A stretch of 62,038 nucleotides of DNA, taken from NCBI GenBank assembly GCA_036821485.1, contig DAISJM010000019.1, positions 1-62,038 on the forward strand. Direction: 5' to 3'. The stretch comes from DAISJM01 sp036821485. Its GTDB lineage: Bacteria; Verrucomicrobiota; Kiritimatiellia; CAIQIC01; JAGNIJ01. Below, piece after piece: positions 1 to 8,572 of the stretch. Within the stretch, counting starts at the first letter, position 1. Every line of letters starts with the position of its first letter. Under the pieces are notes generated by a model. That model had not been told where the DNA came from. It searched no databases and was given only the letters and a program-made list of their open reading frames with translations. The position numbers and the translations under genes were made by a program.

Positions 1-1
1 G

Positions 2-3000
2 GACACGAATATGCCGGTGTACGGATGGATGGATGCCGGTTTCGACCCGACGCGCATTCACATGATCGGACTGGCCATCGCCGCCGGCGGCAGTTCGACG
101 GCGAAGTATGACGGTAAACTTTATGTCGATGGGTTGAGTTTCCAGGCGGACCTCGATGAGATCAACACGAACGAACTGCGTTACGGTTTCGAACCCAACA
201 AGGAAGGCTGGGTCTACGAAACGTACACGGGGATCACGGGCATCACCTCCGTGGCGCAATCGACCAACTACGCCATCGAGGGATCCAACTCGCTCCGCCT
301 GAACGTGAACATCGTGAACAGCGGGACCAACCGGCAGCAAGGTGCGGCGAAAGTCGACATGCGGTTCTACCCGCCGCCGATCGTGCGCACGCCGTTCGAC
401 CTCGACGGAAAGACCGTCAACGCCTACCTCTATTGTCCGGCCGGCTCGCAGAGTACCAACGCGGCAACACCCAACCTGGCGCGCATCTACGTCAACGACG
501 GCGACTGGAATTCGCAGTACGGCGAGTACAAGGTGATGAAAGACGGTCAGTGGATCAAGCTGACGATGACCGTGACGACCAACGGCGCGTTTGGATCCAC
601 GAACATCATCGGCGTGGGCGTCGACATCAGTATGATCGGGGTCTTCACCGGCTCGTTGTATCTCGACGAGGTGGAGTTCCCCGCGAGCGCGCCTGCGGCG
701 ATCACGAACTCCCAGCATGAGTACGATTTCGAAGCAGAGAGCCAACTTGCGTGGTGGAAGTGGGATGCCAATCCGGAAGGCTGGCATGCGAAGGCATGGA
801 CGAACGTCTATTATGCAACCAATTGGGGCTCAGGCGGTTCTGTGGCCCTCGCCGCCGACGCCGTCTTTGCGTTGGGCGTGGACGAAGTGGTGACCAACGG
901 GAGCTCGGTGACGACGAATCTGGATGTGATGCGGAAAGCCGTGTTCGAGATCGCCTACCAGCCCGCGTTGAACCTGAGTACGAAGGATCATCGTCGCATC
1001 CAGGCGAAGCTGAAATTCGTGCCCCCGGTCGAAGGCCTGCTGAGCTTCGATGCCAGTCTGAACGTTTTCGACAAGGTTACCGACCAGTGGTACTTCCGCG
1101 ATTACAAAGTCGGCGGCATGGACTGGAACATCCTCGAGTTTGATCTCGATGACGCGGCCGACTACTCGACGAACTCGCCGGCGGGACCGATGAATGCCTC
1201 GGCGATCGGCTTCCTCAACATCCAGATCTACGCCAACGCGGGATGGACCGGGACGGTCTACCTCGAGGATGTCATTGTGGGCGGCCGCGAGACGGGCACC
1301 AACTACCAGCCGATGGCATCGGGTTTTGCCCGCGCTGCCGGACCGAAGTTTGTACTCAACGGTTCGAACTTCTACTTCTGTGGCGCGAACATGGAGTACC
1401 TGCAGACCGAATCCGACGCGACGGTGAAGCAGTGCCTCGACTGGGCGGTGACGAACCACCTGCAACTGGTGCGTACGTGGGCGATGCAGGAGGGCAAGCC
1501 CTACAGCTTCCAGCCACAGCGCGGCGTCTGGAACGAGTTGATGTTTGAGCACATGGACAGGGTGATCGCCGAAGCGGGTCATCGAAATATCCGGCTCATG
1601 CTTGGCCTGCTCGACAACTGGGCGCACAACGGCGGCATTTTCCAGTACGTGCATTGGGTGGTGAAGGAGCACCCGGAGACCGTCAACACGAACCTGGACA
1701 AGGAGGGCGTGGAGTATCACGACCAGTTCTGGACGAACACGTATTGCCGCCAGTGGTATCGCGATTACGTCACCCGCCTGCTGAACCGGACCAACTCGAT
1801 CACGGGCGTGATGTACAAGAATGACCCCACGATCTTCGGCTTCGAGATCGTCAACGAACCGCGGTGCGAGTCAGACTTCAGCGGGCGTACCATCCACGAA
1901 TGGCTCAACACGATGAGCGATTTCGTGCGATCGATCGACACAAACCACATTCTCGGCAACGGCGAGGAAGGCGGCTACGTCAGCACGTATGATGCGGCGG
2001 ATGAAGTTCCGTGGGAAGTCTATCCCGACAACTATTACCACTACGCGACCTACGCCACGGGCGTCTCCACGTGCAATCTCTACGGCTGCGGCCGCGGCCA
2101 CGGGGTGGATTTCATCAGCGACAACAGGAGCGAGTCGACTTATGTGGAGTGGCAGGGCGGGTTCTACACCAATCGCGAGCCGGTCTCGGGCGAGTGGCGC
2201 GCGGGTAACTCGAACATCAACTTCGCCACGTGCCGGATCTACGTTGATCAGAAGGAGTACAACATCTGGCGGACGAACCTGAATTCGTCCGATCAGCGGA
2301 TCGAATGGGTTAACGATCACTGGTATGACGCGCACAATACCTTCGGCAAGCCGATGATTCTGGACGAATTTGGCATTCACGCCATCGGCTGGATTTTCAA
2401 CGGTTCATACGGCCAGGTGCAACTGGTTCGCACGCCGTCATACACACAGCAGGACCGCGTGAACATCTTTGACATGTACTACCGGCACATCGAGAACACG
2501 GGCATTCCGGGATCGTTCTTCTGGAACTTCGGGTTTTCGAATATGTGGAACGATCCGTTCCACAAGTGCGAGGTGGTCGCGCCGTGGTATCCGAACACGT
2601 GGGACGGGTCGGCCACCGGCATCGTGCTTTCGACCGACCATGTGGTGCAGGGCACGAACTCGCTCGCGATGTACTTCAATGTTCCATCGCCGGCCGCCAA
2701 CAAGGCGATCTTCGTGTGCCCGACGCAGGATATGTGGATTCTCCGTGTCGACAACAACAGCACCAACGAGCCGCCGACGCGCGGCGTGAACCGCGTGAAG
2801 TTCTTCTGGAACTTCTACAACCCGTCGAACACGATTACTGCCGCCCTTGCGTTGCGCGGCACGACGAGCAACATCTGGGCGGAGTCCCCGCAGGTCACGC
2901 TTACACAAGGTTGGACCCGCGTCATGTTTGATCTCAGCGCCGGCGACTGGGCATGGGAAGGAAACGGCTGGCAGAACTCGTCGTACCTGATCAGCATCAC

Positions 3001-3895
3001 CAACGATACCGGCACCAACGTGCTGGAGGATGTTCGCTCTGTGAACATCGCCTTCTACGGGCTGCCGCTCGGCGAGGGGCGGGTCTATGTCGACGACATT
3101 CAGATCAAGCGTGATGATGGATTCGTGGTTTATGCCGATGACCCGGTGTGCGACGTGATCAAGGCGCACGCAGATCGCATGGCGTTGCGCAACACCACCA
3201 CGAACACCGTGGGTAATACGGCTCCCGCGATATCGGGTCTAACCCTCATCGCCGATGCCTTCCGGGCGACGAACTTCGTTATGCAGGCGACCGATGTGGA
3301 TGGCGATTTCCTGTCGTATCGGCTTGTTCAGAAGCCAACCAACGGTTGGGTGTTCGGCTCGCCGCCATCGAATCTCGTCTACAAGTCGAAGCCGGGGACC
3401 ACGGGCGGAGACACTTTCACGTGGAAGGCGCACGACGGCAAGGCCGACAGCGCCGAGGCGGTGGTGACGGTGACGCTGGGTTCGACCGATACGGACGGCG
3501 ACTCGTTGCCGGATGACTGGGAATTCGGCTTCTTCCCGAAGCGCGTCCAATACTGGCCCTATGAAAGTGATAACCTGACGAATCTCTGGTCGGGTTGGGA
3601 TTGGGACAACGATGGGTTCTCCGACTGGTCGGAATACCGGGCGGGCACGGATCCGACCAACAGCGGCTCACTGCTTTACTGTATGGGCAGTGGCTCGGGT
3701 GCATCGCCGTTTGTGATCACTTGGCCGAGCGTCGCAGGCCATGACTACGAAATCGCCCGGTCAACGAACCTCCTCGGCAGTGCAAGCTTCACGGGCATCG
3801 CATCCAACATCACGGCGACAGCACCGATGAATACGTATACCGATACGACGGTGGGCGCAGCGACGCGCTTCTTCTACCGCATCCGTGTACAGTAG
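2..3895 (+). CDS. Secreted GH5 (mannanase-like) glycoside hydrolase, 5' end cut off by window
   Basis: The frame is open to the first base of the window, so the N-terminus lies outside; an in-frame ATG at 11 is internal. At least 1294 residues are visible. The first ~430 hold two or three jelly-roll, carbohydrate-binding-like stretches (for example RYGFEPNKEGWVYET near residue 57). Then follows a GH5 (beta/alpha)8 domain resembling subfamily 7 endo-beta-mannanases: acid/base Glu in FEIVNEPR (about residue 615) and nucleophile Glu in MILDEFGIH (about residue 785). After it come another jelly-roll stretch, a cadherin-like segment, a calcium-binding DTDGDSLPDDWE repeat and a C-terminal ~75-residue domain (ITWPSVAGHDYEIARSTNLL ... 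FFYRIRVQ). The role is probably extracellular hydrolysis of mannan-type polysaccharide. GH5 is clear from the two Glu motifs; the substrate is inferred. Confidence 0.85.
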   Translation, partial: DTNMPVYGWMDAGFDPTRIHMIGLAIAAGGSSTAKYDGKLYVDGLSFQADLDEINTNELRYGFEPNKEGWVYETYTGITGITSVAQSTNYAIEGSNSLRLNVNIVNSGTNRQQGAAKVDMRFYPPPIVRTPFDLDGKTVNAYLYCPAGSQSTNAATPNLARIYVNDGDWNSQYGEYKVMKDGQWIKLTMTVTTNGAFGSTNIIGVGVDISMIGVFTGSLYLDEVEFPASAPAAITNSQHEYDFEAESQLAWWKWDANPEGWHAKAWTNVYYATNWGSGGSVALAADAVFALGVDEVVTNGSSVTTNLDVMRKAVFEIAYQPALNLSTKDHRRIQAKLKFVPPVEGLLSFDASLNVFDKVTDQWYFRDYKVGGMDWNILEFDLDDAADYSTNSPAGPMNASAIGFLNIQIYANAGWTGTVYLEDVIVGGRETGTNYQPMASGFARAAGPKFVLNGSNFYFCGANMEYLQTESDATVKQCLDWAVTNHLQLVRTWAMQEGKPYSFQPQRGVWNELMFEHMDRVIAEAGHRNIRLMLGLLDNWAHNGGIFQYVHWVVKEHPETVNTNLDKEGVEYHDQFWTNTYCRQWYRDYVTRLLNRTNSITGVMYKNDPTIFGFEIVNEPRCESDFSGRTIHEWLNTMSDFVRSIDTNHILGNGEEGGYVSTYDAADEVPWEVYPDNYYHYATYATGVSTCNLYGCGRGHGVDFISDNRSESTYVEWQGGFYTNREPVSGEWRAGNSNINFATCRIYVDQKEYNIWRTNLNSSDQRIEWVNDHWYDAHNTFGKPMILDEFGIHAIGWIFNGSYGQVQLVRTPSYTQQDRVNIFDMYYRHIENTGIPGSFFWNFGFSNMWNDPFHKCEVVAPWYPNTWDGSATGIVLSTDHVVQGTNSLAMYFNVPSPAANKAIFVCPTQDMWILRVDNNSTNEPPTRGVNRVKFFWNFYNPSNTITAALALRGTTSNIWAESPQVTLTQGWTRVMFDLSAGDWAWEGNGWQNSSYLISITNDTGTNVLEDVRSVNIAFYGLPLGEGRVYVDDIQIKRDDGFVVYADDPVCDVIKAHADRMALRNTTTNTVGNTAPAISGLTLIADAFRATNFVMQATDVDGDFLSYRLVQKPTNGWVFGSPPSNLVYKSKPGTTGGDTFTWKAHDGKADSAEAVVTVTLGSTDTDGDSLPDDWEFGFFPKRVQYWPYESDNLTNLWSGWDWDNDGFSDWSEYRAGTDPTNSGSLLYCMGSGSGASPFVITWPSVAGHDYEIARSTNLLGSASFTGIASNITATAPMNTYTDTTVGAATRFFYRIRVQ

Positions 3896-3913
3896 GCAGG
3901 GCGGGGGAAGAGA

Positions 3914-3955
3914 GTGAGTAGTAAGAAATGACCGGTGGCCAGTGACCGATGATCG
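3914..3955. repeat. Decayed 7-nt tandem repeat (RTGRCCR-like)
   Basis: Between the GH5 gene and tsaE the sequence reads as six consecutive heptamers: GTGAGTA, GTAAGAA, ATGACCG, GTGGCCA, GTGACCG, ATGATCG. The units resemble GTGACCR with substitutions but no change of register. No gene is apparent in this 126-nt gap. It is similar in design to the heptad tract at 28431-28472. Confidence 0.45.
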
Positions 3956-4021
3956 CGGATTGGCGTCAAATCTTCCTTTGCCCGGCGGCGCGTTGCCTGT
4001 AGTTATACACGCTGTCGAGCG

Positions 4022-4468
4022 ATGAAGAATCCCGTGTCCAGACAGACGGTCGAGACGACCAGCCCGGAAGAGACTTACCGGCTGGCGGCTGAATTGCTCC
4101 AGACGCTTCGCCCGGGGACGGTTCTCGCGTTGCACGGGGAACTTGGCGCGGGCAAGACCTGTTTCGTGCAGGGCCTCGCGCAGGCGATGGGTGTGAGGCG
4201 TGCTGTGGGTAGTCCGACCTTCACCCTCATCAATGAATATCCGGGCCCGTTGCCGCTTTACCACATCGACCTCTATCGCATCGGTGGCGTGAACGAGGCG
4301 CTGGGCCTCGGGCTGGAGGAGTATCTCGAAGCTGACGGGATCACGGCGATCGAATGGGCGGAGCGCGTGGCCGAGCTGCTGCCACCGTCGACGATCCACA
4401 TCCGGCTGGTAGCGGGAGTGAAGCCCGAGGAGCGGACCATTACGATTGAGCGGGGGAGCAAAGCATGA
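4022..4468 (+). CDS. tsaE: tRNA threonylcarbamoyladenosine biosynthesis ATPase TsaE
   Basis: 148 residues, the normal length for TsaE (YjeE family), the ATPase that drives the TsaB-TsaD complex in making t6A37 on ANN-decoding tRNAs in the cytoplasm. The Walker A motif GELGAGKT lies at residues 39-46. It is followed by the family signatures VGSPTFTLINEY and YHIDLYRIG, and by the acidic IEWAER motif. The stop overlaps the tsaB start by 4 nt (ATGA), so the two are almost certainly co-translated. The start at 4022 is the first ATG in frame that leaves a normal-length N-terminus. Identification rests on several conserved motifs. Confidence 0.95.
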   Translation: MKNPVSRQTVETTSPEETYRLAAELLQTLRPGTVLALHGELGAGKTCFVQGLAQAMGVRRAVGSPTFTLINEYPGPLPLYHIDLYRIGGVNEALGLGLEEYLEADGITAIEWAERVAELLPPSTIHIRLVAGVKPEERTITIERGSKA

Positions 4469-5139
4469 TTGCGCTGGCCATCGAGTTGTCGTCGGTCGCC
4501 GGCAGCGTCGCCTTGTTTCGCGACGGGCAAGTGATCGCCGAGCGTTCGTGGCGTGAAAAATACGTTCGTGCACAGCAGGTCTTCCGTGCCTTGCCGGAGA
4601 TGTTGGAGGAGACTCATCTGACCGTGGATGCGATCGGAGCCTTCCTTGTTGGCCGCGGACCGGGATCGTATTCCGGGCTGCGCGTGGCGATCACCGCGGC
4701 GCGGGCGATGGCGTTGCCGGGCAACAGCTTGGTCTATACCGTGAGCAGTGGCGAAGCGCTGGTGCTCGAAGTCGCGCGCGACATGAAGGATGGGAACATC
4801 GCGATCATGGGCGACGCGCGCCGGGAGACACTCTGGCTGGGGATGTTCGAAGTGAAGGATCGCCAGGTGACCTGCACGCTGCCCTGGGCCGTGGTGGCGA
4901 TTGGCGATGTGGCGTCGAGGTTGCCTGCCGGGAGCGTCATCGCGAGTCCGGATTGGACGCGGCTGGAACCGGCACTGCCAGGACTGGGCATCCGAGGGGT
5001 GCAGCAGGAGCGTTTTCCGCAGGCGCGGTACGTGGGAGAGCTTGCGCTGGCCAAGTGGAAAGCAGGTTTGCCGTCAGAGCCGCTGGTGCCGATCTACGTG
5101 CATCCCGCCGTAGGTGCTACGACGCCCTTGGGGGCATGA
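4465..5139 (+). CDS. tsaB: tRNA threonylcarbamoyladenosine biosynthesis protein TsaB
   Basis: 224 residues, typical of TsaB, the catalytically inactive ASKHA-fold partner that dimerises with TsaD in t6A synthesis. The N-terminal strand (LAIELSSVAGSVALF) corresponds to the family LxxDTSxxxxSVAL motif. The central GRGPGSYSGLRVAITAARAM is the strongest TsaB signature. It overlaps tsaE by 4 nt and ends 3 nt before the convergent stop of the LacI-type regulator. TsaD itself is not in the window. Confidence 0.93.
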   Translation: MIALAIELSSVAGSVALFRDGQVIAERSWREKYVRAQQVFRALPEMLEETHLTVDAIGAFLVGRGPGSYSGLRVAITAARAMALPGNSLVYTVSSGEALVLEVARDMKDGNIAIMGDARRETLWLGMFEVKDRQVTCTLPWAVVAIGDVASRLPAGSVIASPDWTRLEPALPGLGIRGVQQERFPQARYVGELALAKWKAGLPSEPLVPIYVHPAVGATTPLGA

Positions 5140-5142
5140 ACC

Positions 5143-6168
5143 TCAGGCCTTTCGGGGTGCCGCCGTGGAACCGCGGATCACGATGTCCGGCGAGAAGATA
5201 ATCTGGTGAGGCGATGAGACTTCGCCCTCGGCCAGCTTCTGAATCAAGCGCTCCGCTGCTTTTCTGCCCATCGCCCGCTTGTCCACGCGCATCGTGGTCA
5301 GCGGCGGCCAAGCTTCCTGGGCAGCGGGAATATCATCGAAGCCGACGACACTGATATCGCGCGGCACTTCAAGCCCGCGTGCGCGAAGCGCGCCCATGCC
5401 GGCGAGCGCGTTGGCATCATTGCAGGCGACGAGGGCGGTGACACCGGGCGCGCGATCCAGAACCTTCATCGTGCTGTCGTAGCCGCCGATCATGGCGCCT
5501 TCCTGGACGAGTTCCGGGCGATACTTGATGCCGGCGGCTTCCAGTGCCTCGCGGTATCCCTGGAGACGTTCGGCGTAATTGCCGCGCGTCAACGGTTCGC
5601 CGCCGATGAAAGCGATCTGCTTGTGACCGAGTTCGAGAAGATGTTCGGTAGCGGTGCGGGCCCCGCGGGCGTTATTGGTAATCACCGTATCGATGCCATC
5701 ATCGGGCAGGTGATAGTCGACCATGACGAACGGGTACTTGGTGGACTTGAGGATATTGATGACGTTGATCTCCACAGCCCCGACGATGAGGAGTCCGTCC
5801 ACGCGGTGTTCGGCGATGAACTTGGGAAGCTCGCCGAGAGACATGGCGCTATCGCCGGTGGCGGAGGCGAACATGAGCGCGTAGTTGTGTTCGCGCGTCT
5901 CTTCCTCAATGCCGGCGAAGACGCCTGCGTAAAAGGGGTTGGAGAGAAATGCGCTGGTCTCGACGCCGGAGAGGAGGCCGACGGTTTCGGTCCTCTGGGT
6001 GACCAGCCCGCGGGCGTGCCCATTCGGGCGGTAGCTCATGTCGGCTGCCTTGCGCACGATCTTACGACGGAGTTCCGGGCTGACGCCGGGCTTGTCGTTC
6101 AATGCTCGCGAGATGGTGCCAACGTTGACGCCCAAAGCCTTTGCAATGTCCTTGATAGTAGATCTCAT
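5143..6168 (-). CDS. LacI-family transcriptional regulator
   Basis: 341 residues with the standard LacI layout. The N-terminal helix-turn-helix is at residues 3-24 (TIKDIAKALGVNVGTISRAL) with a hinge helix ending NGHARGL. A periplasmic-binding-protein-like effector domain follows, with the conserved HLLELGHKQIAFIGG, ALVACNDANALAGM and DISVVGFDDIP segments. It is transcribed leftward, divergent from the small carbohydrate-binding-like gene at 6402 across 233 nt that contain several CAAA/TTTG palindromes. The simplest reading is that it represses that gene and itself in response to a sugar; the effector cannot be read from the sequence. The stop is 3 nt from the tsaB stop. Confidence 0.93.
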   Translation of the reverse strand: MRSTIKDIAKALGVNVGTISRALNDKPGVSPELRRKIVRKAADMSYRPNGHARGLVTQRTETVGLLSGVETSAFLSNPFYAGVFAGIEEETREHNYALMFASATGDSAMSLGELPKFIAEHRVDGLLIVGAVEINVINILKSTKYPFVMVDYHLPDDGIDTVITNNARGARTATEHLLELGHKQIAFIGGEPLTRGNYAERLQGYREALEAAGIKYRPELVQEGAMIGGYDSTMKVLDRAPGVTALVACNDANALAGMGALRARGLEVPRDISVVGFDDIPAAQEAWPPLTTMRVDKRAMGRKAAERLIQKLAEGEVSSPHQIIFSPDIVIRGSTAAPRKA

Positions 6169-6185
6169 TTGTCCGCAACCTTACC

Positions 6186-6240
6186 GCAAGCGTTTGCAGT
6201 AATCAACGCTATTCTGCAACAAGTTGCGCAAATATTTGCG
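6186..6240. promoter_or_regulatory. Cluster of LacI-type operator candidates upstream of the lacI-like gene
   Basis: Three palindromes lie 18-72 nt upstream of the regulator start: GCAAGCGTTTGC (6186-6197), GCAACAAGTTGC (6216-6227) and the perfect 14-mer CGCAAATATTTGCG (6227-6240). Their centres are 30 and 12 nt apart. LacI-family proteins typically bind such sites with a central CG or TA step. Their position suggests autoregulation. Confidence 0.5.
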
Positions 6241-6335
6241 TTCCTTGTGCGGGGAAGACATCGTAGGATGGTTATGTTGTTTTTGTGGAATGTTAGCGCC
6301 ATATTCTGACCATTCCAGTGGCCTGAAGATAGTGC

Positions 6336-6385
6336 TTGCCAAGCGGGCAGACTGATGCTGAAATAGAGTTAACGCAAACGTTTGT
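6336..6385 (+). promoter_or_regulatory. Candidate promoter with downstream operator for the gene at 6402
   Basis: TTGCCA (6336-6341) and TGAAAT (6359-6364) are 17 nt apart and could be weak -35/-10 boxes. Directly downstream is the palindrome GCAAACGTTTGT (6374-6385; core CAAACGTTTG is perfect), which would sit over the transcription start, as expected for a repressor site. The ribosome binding site GGAGGT (6391-6396) follows. The operator reading is firmer than the promoter reading. Confidence 0.4.
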
Positions 6386-6401
6386 TTGTTGGAGGTATGA
6401 T

Positions 6402-6935
6402 ATGAAACGTCTGCTCCTTTCCATAGCCGTTGTACTGGCCCCCGCGGCCTCCTTGGCCGCCGCGACTATCCTCTACGATTTCGAGTCCGGAACGGAGGGG
6501 TGGGTCACGGAGTGGGGTCTCAAGGGACAGCCGACCACCAGCACCCGTTACACGCGCCACGGTGACAATTCTCTGCTTCTGGAACACAACTTCACGAAGA
6601 AAGAGAACAACATTGGAACGCGCATCGTGTTCGATGAGGCACAGGACTTTGCCGTCAAACCCGGCTTCGCCGGATTCAGTGCGTGGGTCTATTTCCCATC
6701 CGGCAACGGATGGGAGGCCCAGATTTACATGCATACCGGCGACGAATGGAAATGGTCGTTTGGAAAACTCTACAGCGATCTGCAGCCCGGCTGGCATCAG
6801 ATCTTCATGCGCGCAGAGGAGATCGAGGACGCAGGCCGCGTCCGCGACCTCGGTATTCAGATCAAGAATCACAAACTCAATGGCGATGCGTCGATCTACA
6901 TCGACCGCATCGAAATGCTCTCCGAGGAGAAGTGA
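6402..6935 (+). CDS. Small secreted carbohydrate-binding-module-like protein
   Basis: 177 residues starting at the ATG 6 nt after GGAGGT; an upstream in-frame ATG at 6336 would put extra residues before the signal peptide. The N-terminus MKRLLLSIAVVLAPAASLAA is a classic signal peptide. The mature part (ILYDFESGTEGWVTEWGLKG ... IYIDRIEML) has the beginning and end of a jelly-roll sugar-binding module like those in the GH5 protein at the start of the window. There is no catalytic domain. Control by the divergent LacI-type regulator is likely given the operator-like palindrome 17 nt before the start. The ligand is unknown. Confidence 0.75.
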   Translation: MKRLLLSIAVVLAPAASLAAATILYDFESGTEGWVTEWGLKGQPTTSTRYTRHGDNSLLLEHNFTKKENNIGTRIVFDEAQDFAVKPGFAGFSAWVYFPSGNGWEAQIYMHTGDEWKWSFGKLYSDLQPGWHQIFMRAEEIEDAGRVRDLGIQIKNHKLNGDASIYIDRIEMLSEEK

Positions 6936-6957
6936 GCATGTGGAAGAGGGAAGTGGG

Positions 6958-8517
6958 TCAGTAACCGATGGGTGGAAGTTCGTCGAGCTGGCCGACGTCG
7001 GCGGTGCGCAGCAACAACTGGCCATCCTGCATTTCAAGTTTTCCGCGGACACGGACCATCTGGTTCTTGCAGGTCTTGAGCCGGTCGTAGGCGGCAGCGC
7101 GCTCGGCTTGCGGAACATCGAAGACGATGGAGGCGGCCTTGGTGCGATCGGCGTCAAAGTCGAAATAGACCATGCCGCCGCCACGACGAATGGCCTGCAC
7201 GCGGCCCTTGATGGTCAGCATCTCGCCAACCTTCGGCTGCAGTGCCGCCACGTTCGCCGGATCATGGACGACGCTATCCCATACGCGCGGTTCACGAGGT
7301 GTCGCGGGCACGGCTGCCGGAGCAGCAACCGGGGCGGCGACGACCGGCACCGGGGTGGCGGCGGGTGCTGTGGCCACTGTCGGCACCGGGGCTGCAGCGC
7401 GTGGTGCTGCAGCAGGTTTTGCGACGGCGGTTACGGCGCGCGGAGCCGGTGCTGCCTTCTTCTTGGAGGGCCGTACCATGAGGACCACGCTGATGATGAC
7501 GAGGGAAACAAGGCTGACGATGGTCGGCAGTGGATTGCGTTTCTTTGCGGGCGGTGCGGCGGTCGCGGCGTCCGCGCGCGGGGGCATGGCGGCCGAGGCA
7601 GGGATCTCGATCCGGCCGGTGCCGGCGTGGGTGGAACCGCTCTTGGATGACATGCGAATGGTGGTCGTGGGTTGAACCTTGTTGAACAGGGTTAACGCTT
7701 CGGCGGCCGAACGCGGGCGGTCATCGGGATGGGCGCTGAACAGCTTCATCACCCAGTCGCAAATGGCCGCGGGGAGATCCGGGCGTCGCTTGTGGAGCGG
7801 CACCACGCGATGCTTCAGGTGAGCGGTGATGATCTCGGCAATGGATGCTCCCTCGAACGCGTTCTTACCCGTTAGCATGTAGTAATAGACGCAGCCCATC
7901 GCGTAGAGATCGGTGCGTTCATCGACAGGTTGGCGGGAGAATTGTTCGGGTGCGATGTAGAAGACGGATCCATAAATGGAACAGTTGTTCTCCAGGGTTT
8001 GCACGGTGGGCTGGGTAAGAATCTTGGCCAGGCCGAAGTCGAGTATCTTGTACTGCTTTGCGCCGCTGGCCATGGGGATGACCATGATGTTGTGCGGCTT
8101 GAGGTCCCGGTGAATGAGGCCGGTGTGATGTGCCGCGATGAGCGCCTCGAGAGTCTGGTGAACGGCATCGCGGAAGTTCTTGAGCGTGTAAGGTTCGTGG
8201 GTGGCGATGGTTCTCTCCATCGTCTCGCCCTCGAGAAACTCCATGATGACGTAAGGGCCTTCCTCGTCGATGCCGAAGTCGTAGATGGTCAGAATATTCG
8301 GGTGCTGCATCGATGCGAGGGTCATGGCCTCGCGCCACGCGCGTTGGTCGTTGGTGTTCTCGAGGGTGGACTGTGCCGTATGGAATCGTTTCACGGCCAC
8401 GTTGCGCTGGAGCGAGCGATCCCACGCCTTGAAGACAATGCCCGAGCCGCCTTCGCCGATCGTGGAGCGAATCTCGTAACGATCCTGCAGTACCTTGGGA
8501 GGTGTCTCCTCGGACAT
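6958..8517 (-). CDS. Membrane-anchored Ser/Thr protein kinase with C-terminal OB-like domain
   Basis: 519 residues from the ATG at 8517; the open frame extends upstream but the kinase homology begins here. A PknB-type kinase domain spans about residues 14-280: glycine loop GEGGSG 21-26, Lys43, catalytic HRD 136-138, Asn143, DFG 160-162 and APE 189-191 are all present, so it should be active. A Pro/Ala-rich linker leads to one transmembrane helix (about 331-348), a long Ala/Pro/Val stretch, and a C-terminal ~100-residue domain (MLTIKGRVQAIRRGGGMVYF ... VRVRGKLEM) that looks like an OB-fold. It lies 55 nt downstream of the thioredoxin-fold gene in the same direction and is probably co-transcribed. 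No PASTA repeats are seen. Confidence 0.9.
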   Translation of the reverse strand: MSEETPPKVLQDRYEIRSTIGEGGSGIVFKAWDRSLQRNVAVKRFHTAQSTLENTNDQRAWREAMTLASMQHPNILTIYDFGIDEEGPYVIMEFLEGETMERTIATHEPYTLKNFRDAVHQTLEALIAAHHTGLIHRDLKPHNIMVIPMASGAKQYKILDFGLAKILTQPTVQTLENNCSIYGSVFYIAPEQFSRQPVDERTDLYAMGCVYYYMLTGKNAFEGASIAEIITAHLKHRVVPLHKRRPDLPAAICDWVMKLFSAHPDDRPRSAAEALTLFNKVQPTTTIRMSSKSGSTHAGTGRIEIPASAAMPPRADAATAAPPAKKRNPLPTIVSLVSLVIISVVLMVRPSKKKAAPAPRAVTAVAKPAAAPRAAAPVPTVATAPAATPVPVVAAPVAAPAAVPATPREPRVWDSVVHDPANVAALQPKVGEMLTIKGRVQAIRRGGGMVYFDFDADRTKAASIVFDVPQAERAAAYDRLKTCKNQMVRVRGKLEMQDGQLLLRTADVGQLDELPPIGY

Positions 8518-8572
8518 GCCGCTGATAGTACACCGATTCCGCGTGCAGGAACAGAGCAGAAAGGGGGAGGAT

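Noticed and set aside
830..1720. 296-codon minus-strand frame within the GH5 gene
   Set aside because: Shadow ORF, Arg/His/Val-rich, overlapping the conserved GH5 region.
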